From contig JAXBDG010000008.1 in NCBI GenBank assembly GCA_036320915.1, positions 62,001-126,000 on the forward strand: a stretch of DNA of 64,000 nt, read 5' to 3'. This document shows positions 58,089-64,000 of the stretch, one piece after another. The number at the start of each line of letters is the position of its first letter. Positions within the stretch are counted from its first letter, which is position 1. A program made the position numbers and the translations under genes. This DNA is from Linnemannia elongata. Lineage: Eukaryota; Mortierellomycota; Mortierellomycetes; Mortierellales; Mortierellaceae. The notes below the pieces were generated by a model, which was not told the DNA's origin, did no database searches, and saw nothing but the letters and a program-made list of their open reading frames with translations.

Positions 58089-59543
58089 TTTTTGCACAGT
58101 TGGACACTAAGCGAGTAGAAAATGTTGTCAAGAAAGAAAAAAAACAATAGGGGCGGGTGGGGCGGGGGAAGTACGACATCTCGGAAATATCTTGTGAAAT
58201 GGTTCATGGCGAAGGCTCAATGGGGAGATTGTTTGAATGGAAGAACAAACACTTTTTTTACACTTTATTCAATAAAGGAGGCAGAGCATATGTTGACGGA
58301 TATTCGTCTACCCGGCTGCGTTCATTTTGCATTTGTCAGAAGAGGGGGAGGGGGGTAAGAGAGCTGAGGGAGGAGAGAGAGTGAGCGGGTGGTGGGTCAA
58401 TTGAATAGAATAGGGGGGAGTAAGAGTGAGTGAGGAAGAAGCAGACCACTAGGTCCGTTCTGTCAACTAATGAACTCAGAGAAGGAAAGAAAAAAAAGTC
58501 CAGGCGACCCCTCCACGAAGAGCAAACATGGCTCTTTCAATCATTAGTCTTTTTCCAATAGGTGTGCTGGATATCCCTTGTCATCTTTTCTTGTCCTTTG
58601 AATTTCGCCTTCAGCTTGCTTTCAACCTTATTTGGCCTTAAAAAGACTAAAAAAGGTTATTCATCTCACTCACTCACTCACTCACTCTTACACACATCTC
58701 TCGCCGCTGGGCTATCGTCCTTCCTCGAGGGAGTCCTTCGGAGTGATCGAGAGGAAGGGACGGCTGAATTGCTACTTGAGGGAGTATATCTCAAGACAAT
58801 CAGGTCGTTCAAGGCAGAAGCGGAAAGAAGGATGAAGAAGAAAGAAAGAAGCACACCCGAAGCACTGAACAAAGCAGCGATAAGAGGGACAATGAAGGTT
58901 AAGCGAGAGTACCAGTACCTGGATGACTGATTTGCATGCTTGTTTATCTTTGATCTTGCTTGGTATCCGAATTGAGTCAATAAATGACGATGAAGAGTAG
59001 AAAAAAAAGCCGTGCCTCCACTTCAACAAGCAAACGAGCAAGCAAGAACGACTCACTGACAGCGCAGCTCCTCTTTTCCTTCGCCAATGACACTGGATTG
59101 TTTGTGCAAGTTCTTAGGACAAAATGAGTGTTCGTGTGTTGTGTTTTTACTTTTTCGTACTGACCTAAGCGCTCACTGAAATTTAGGGTGTGAAGGCAAG
59201 GGCATGAGGAGGATTTCCTTCTTTTTCATGATTGAGAAGCGATTTCAAGGGAATAAGTTGTGCCGGGCGACTTCTCAGAACGAAATAGAAAGCAGACGAA
59301 GGAAGAACAAAAAAAACTTAGTTGCCAAGGTGCCCAGTCCACATACAAACAAACAAAACAACAACCCTTCAGTCTCAAAGGACGAACATGTTCCTTCTCT
59401 TTCCAATTGCAATTGCTTCCTAATTGTTATGGTGTTTGGACATCGATGAAAAGGGATGTGTGTCACATCATATCTCAACAGCGCTAATGCAATCCGATCA
59501 ACTTTCTTCAAATGTACGCCATGGTGTATCTATCCCCTCGGTG

Positions 59544-59544
<1 letters not shown>

Positions 59545-59580
<36 letters not shown>
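59545..59580. repeat. Poly-T tract (36 nt)
   Basis: Uninterrupted T homopolymer in the gene-poor region. Confidence 0.85.
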
Positions 59581-59583
<3 letters not shown>

Positions 59584-61919
59584 TACAGCGTTGCGCCCTG
59601 TCCAGTGGAATGGCACTCATGGCTCAATTTTTTTTTTGACGCCCACGATCAATTTTTAGTACCCTACAGTATTCTCATTGGGAGCAATGGTGGAAAAACC
59701 ACACGCAAACAGCCGCAGTTTCGTTGTAGTGTAAAGGTCATATCAGTCATGTGTTCACCATACAAGGCCAACCCTCCGAGGAAGACAAGGGTACTCAAGA
59801 GAAAGAGAATGGACGGTAAGGATGACCATCGCCATGCTTTGTATCGTTTCGTTGAATGACAAAACGTTAACGACATCAAAGCATCAAACGGCAAATCAGA
59901 AAACAAAGGGTCAGTGTGTGCGTTAGCGTGAAGGGACATAAAACGCGGGGGGGTTTTTTTTTTTTTTTTTTTTCTTCGGCTAATCTTTATGTCTGCAGAG
60001 AAGGGGTCAGGGGAAAGGGGTTGTGGGTACTACTTGAGAGGCGATTACAGGGCACACACTTCGGATGATTTTGGGTGGTTTATCAAAAAGAAGGGGTGCA
60101 CACACATACACAATGCTTCTGCTTGTTCATCTCCCTTTTTTGTTTATTAGCTGCAGGTCACCACTCTTCCTGCCTGGTTTCCTTGATGTTTCCAACTCTC
60201 TCTTTCCCTCCCCTTTGTTCGTGAAGGAAAGGAGCGAAATAGGGGGACGATCTCATTCTTTTGTCGACTGTACAGCATGTTATACCAAGATCCTCCTACT
60301 ACTCTCTTAGTCGTCTCTCACTCCCTTTCCTGCCCCTGTTCTTTACTTCTCGCCCATCTCCCGTTGTTGTTGTTTTTTTTTTGCTAGTTTCATTTTTTAT
60401 AACTAGCTTAGCCGATCCCGGTAAAAAATTAGCCTTGATGTGTGGGAAGTAAAAGGAAAGATGTATGATGGAAGTAAGCTTAAAGAAGGTAAAGCGGAAC
60501 AAGCAAATGCTTACAACCAGTTTGGTGAAAAAAACTGGGTACTGGTTAGGAACAAGGCTAGCGAACCTTAGCATGGCACAGACAAAGCGAAGGAAAACTC
60601 AAACATGAGATTGGTGACACGGCGGAACTGTTACTGAGTGAAAAAGCGCGGGTAGTTGCAGGTACTGTTCCTTGCGTGCCTCCCCCCTCCCAGAAAACAG
60701 AGTGAGAAATAAGAAAGAAGTTGAGGAGAGATCGATTTCTCTCCTCTTCGGGCTTGCGCCATCCACAGAACAATGGCACCGAGATGGAAATGGAGGGTCT
60801 CCGAGGGGGAGATCGAGAGAGAGATAGATTTTTTTTCGTTTGGTTGTCTGGGTTTAGACTTGCATCCCTTGGAGCCCCGCCTCCACTTCCGACTGCACCT
60901 GCTTATCGCCCTTGTGGAGAGCAAGGGTGGAGGGGTTCTCTCTAAATCATCGCCTCCACGTTGCGGCGTGGAGAATGAAAAGTACCAAATGATCCTGCAG
61001 AAATCCCTTTTAACTCCACTTTGGCCCTCAAACTCCTCTTTAGTGGCTTTCTTGGTGCTTTGATGTCTGTGTGTTTGCCATATGAAAGTCATCTTAGATT
61101 TGTTGTTGGACGATTCGTTGCTTGACTTGTGACAAGACGTACAGAAGGTTAACAAAGGAGGACGAGACAAGGAATGAAAATGAGATGCACTTAAATCTTG
61201 TTGAATGGGAACGAGCATTTTATTTGGATACATTTTCTGCCCGGGTAAATGTGAGCCGTGGCTCAAAGGGTATGAAGGAAGTAAGGCAAAGATGCCTGTA
61301 TGTGACGACACATCAATTTTATCCAATCAAAAGTGGAGCTGTTTAAGTGTTCTTCATACATTATCAAAAACCCTTTTTCTTTTTTTTTGAAACTACACAT
61401 AGCCCAGCCACATTGCCACGCTCATACCAAATGTCTCCCAGCTAAAACTAGCTGTATCATCCCTCCACACCATCCGTGTTGCAAGCCATGTCGGTAAGAT
61501 TGAATGTTTGTATCAAGATTTAAGTACTCATTTTTTTGTTTACATTGAACATATCTAGTTTTGCTAACTGAGGTTATATGTACGAGTTGCATTGATTTAG
61601 ACTCAACAGCGCCAAATAACAAGACCGTTCACAACCCGTCAATTTCGCCTCCAAACTCACCACCTCAATCGGCTATATCGTCGACAGAATCTGCAATACC
61701 ACCAACCGAGGTCGAACAAACAGCCACAGGAATAGAATAACAGAACCATTGATTGAAGAGTCTGAACACGATGACGACGAGCGTGAGACTCTGTTAAGCA
61801 GTGTGTGAAAAAACTTGTCATCGTGTATGCGAGTGGACAGTGGACAATATTTGTGCTGCATATCGGTTTCAAGATTTTCAGCGAGCATGTACTGACGCTT
61901 TGGTTAACAAAAAATCAAG

Positions 61920-62090
61920 AAAACGGAGATCGCCGACGTTATGGCTATTATTGGAGTGCTTGCACCATCGATGCCAACCAGGAGGATGGAGGAGGTGTTC
62001 TCCAAGAAGTTGCTCCATGCGCTCACCAAGTCAACAGTCGAACTTCCGGATATGGACTTTGATGACAACGCCATGATGAAAGCTGTTAGG
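61920..62090 (+). other. Possible isolated exon or gene remnant
   Basis: After a CAAG acceptor at 61919 the frame reads KTEIADVMAIIGVLAPSMPT and RRMEEVFSKKLLHALTKSTV, ending in VR at a consensus GTAAGT donor (62091). Length is 171 nt, phase 0. A preceding protein-like frame ends ESEHDDDERETLLSS near 61796, and a GTGTGA donor there would join in phase. No start and no convincing downstream exon were found, so this may be a relic. Family not recognised. Confidence 0.3.
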
Positions 62091-63777
62091 GTAAGTGGGA
62101 CTGGCTGCTTGTTGCCATAGTGCTTGACATGTCTGTCACGGAGGGAATGAAGCTAAGCGTGGAGGGGAACGAATAAAGGCCCTGTCAAGTAACAAGTACA
62201 AGACAAAGGCAGATGGGTTGAAAGAGTGGAAGATCTAGAGAATCTGTGGTGGTGACCTGAAGGGACTGCTATAGAGAGTTATTGAACGATGATGCTACTG
62301 ACAAGAGAGTTCTGCCTATTTCATACATATAAACCTTCATTCCAAAAGGATCCTCTCATTTTTGAGGTCCTTGTAACTCCATGATCGTTTCTCGAAGCAC
62401 CGTTTTTTTAAAAAAAAGGCGAGCATGTACAGAGGACGAAAAGAGGAGAACTTCTCTCCTAATAAGCTCAAGCAAAAAAAAAAATTGATATTTGATGGGT
62501 GGCCACGAGGAAAAAAAATACAGATGAACAAAGCATCATGAAGTGTCCGACGAATTCTAATGAGGGAGGAGAGAAAGAGCTGACATCAAAGGATCAAGAA
62601 GCAAGTTATCCTTGTGGGGATTAAAGGATCGATAGGCCGTACGTTAATGGCATGTACTCACACTGTAAATCAATATCAAGGGGAGTTTTACCCTTTTTTT
62701 CTATCCGAGAGTTAGGATTCTCTTTCACCCGTTGATTTTTCCAAGGCCCTTCCCTTGACTAGGTTTCGCCAGATAGTAGATAGGGTCAATAGAAATCTCG
62801 TTAATCCACCATGCGCATCACTAGTTAGATGACGAGGTATTGGGGTGACATTAGAGAGTCAAAGTTACTCCCACCGTTTACCCCGCTCTTGGTTGATTTT
62901 CTTCGCGTTGACATTCAGAACACTGGGCGGAAATCACATTGCATCAACACCACTTTCTAACCACCGCAATGCAGTGTTTTAATCGGACAATCAGATTCCT
63001 CCTTGTTTGTACGTTGAGTGTTAGGTGTGCACCGGACACCCGAAGTGGCTCAAGCGCGTCCGTAAAAGAGTCTCGAACAGATCCCATCCAGTTGCCCTGA
63101 TAGTTTCATAAGAAAAACCTTAAATTTCAGCACAGGAGCCCAATGCACCCATTCCTTAGACATTTTTCCCGAAGCTACGGATATTTTTTCCCGACTCCAC
63201 TTATCTAAACTGTTCTATCAACTAGTGAATCTTCACCTTGGAGACCTGTTGCGGTTATGAGTACGACTAGGCATGAAAACGGTTATTTCCCTTCTGATTT
63301 TCAAGGCCTGTTGAGGGCACATAAGACAAGAAAGAATTTAACCGTATCTCTAGATAATCAGATTTTCGAAGTGACAGTCTCCACTGGTATCTCCGAGTTC
63401 ATTTACGTTGCTGTAAAAATCCACATCCTGATACACGCATATCAATCTGCTTCCTTTTCGATAGGCGGCCCTTTTCTATGTATACATAGGTTTATTGACG
63501 TTCGCGTGTGCAAAAAAGGTTAATAAAAGGAAAGGATGTGAAATTGACGTGCTAGAAAAAAAATGCAGTATGAGGACAAGGATGTATAAAAGTTTAAATC
63601 AAAGAAATGTAGGGATCTAGCAAAAATGCTGGTGTGTAATTCTTGTCCGACCTGGGATCTTCTCCTACTGTTCGAAACATTGATCCTCCTGCGAAAGCTC
63701 CTCAGCAAAGAAACGGCAGCTGGCGACGACGTTTTGACACTCTCTCGCGAAAAGAGAGGTAGAATACCCTTATTGTT

Positions 63778-64000
63778 CTAATGGTAGCGGCTCTCGAGGA
63801 CGGTCGGAGCACGGTCGAGGTACTCTGTAACGCCATGTCCATGAGCAGGGCGTTTGTTTGTCACGGCTTCGTCCATGATACGAAAGCCATCAACAAGTGG
63901 TTCCAACTCGGTAAGAAGGCACTCCTTGACCTTGGAGGGAAGGCGTCTCTTGTCGTTGAGTTGTTGGAGAGGAAGGTGAGGACAACCTTGAATATGTCGG
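63778..64000 (-). CDS. C-terminal end of a gene running off the right edge
   Basis: Minus-strand frame entering from 64000 and stopping at TAG 63780-63778, 73 residues without a start. It reads GCPHLPLQQLNDKRRLPSKV, then KECLLTELEPLVDGFRIMDE, and ends YLDRAPTVLESRYH. Composition is protein-like and unbiased, unlike nearby non-coding frames. Family not recognised; the rest of the gene lies outside the window. An internal splice acceptor cannot be excluded. Confidence 0.5.
   Translation of the reverse strand, partial: RHIQGCPHLPLQQLNDKRRLPSKVKECLLTELEPLVDGFRIMDEAVTNKRPAHGHGVTEYLDRAPTVLESRYH

Larger units (their letters stand above)
57863..63777. other. Gene-poor region
   Basis: Nearly 6 kb with no complete gene that I can support. 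It includes the DHA2 promoter, poly-T at 59545-59580, a CTCA repeat near 58667-58687, an A/T-rich stretch at 60000-61600, a possible exon chain at 61630-62090, and unique-looking sequence to 63700 with only short frames. Confidence 0.5.

Noticed and set aside
58528..58930. Frame ending in KREYQYLDD with an unbiased C-terminus
   Set aside because: The frame has no ATG before the biased CTCA-repeat part, and no acceptor/donor pairing supplies one; too weak to call.
63257..63523. 88-aa plus-strand frame with a true ATG
   Set aside because: No family resemblance, no promoter-like leader and no splice partner; kept only as a note.

Overview
The window is a eukaryotic, filamentous-fungus genome segment. 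Nearly all genes are split by GT-AG introns of about 50-200 nt, a few introns exceed 700 nt, start codons sit behind pyrimidine-rich and CAA-rich leaders, and long A/T homopolymers litter the spacers. The gene set (APSES cell-cycle factor, SDHAF4, GID7/WDR26-like protein, makorin, BAR-SH3 protein, degenerate LRR gene) and its style fit an early-diverging fungus, most likely Mortierellaceae. That assignment is inference; no rRNA or other marker is present.

I rebuilt 15 complete protein-coding genes by joining exons whose reading phase and splice sites agree. 0-20 kb: a DHA1-type MFS transporter (+, 2853-6294); convergent to it, a 1799-aa Mbp1/Swi4-class APSES-ankyrin factor with a giant Gln-rich and charged-helix N-terminus (-, 6653-12239); a BAR-SH3 membrane-remodelling protein (-, 12880-16127); a 46-aa IF1-like peptide (+, 17634-17865); and an acidic protein I do not recognise (+, 18424-20708). 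20-32 kb: SDHAF4 (-) and succinyl-CoA ligase alpha (+) share a 292-nt divergent promoter, two steps around mitochondrial succinate; then a coiled-coil protein with several PY motifs (+, 26049-31250).

34-48 kb: a WDR26/Gid7-like WD40 protein (+), a secreted protein (-), a 57-residue Cys-rich peptide made from five tiny exons (-), and a 1117-aa Ser/Thr-rich coiled-coil protein (-). 50-58 kb: a degenerate LRR gene (+), ribulose-phosphate 3-epimerase with a 13-nt exon (+), a makorin E3 ligase (-), and a 14-TM DHA2-type MFS transporter (-). From 58 kb to the right edge there is almost no gene content except a possible exon near 62 kb and the C-terminal end of a minus-strand gene running off the window.

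I saw no CRISPR array, rRNA, convincing tRNA or intact transposon. The most notable items are the N-terminally extended APSES factor, the SDHAF4/succinyl-CoA ligase head-to-head pair, the presequence-less IF1-like peptide, and the 13-nt exons in two different genes.
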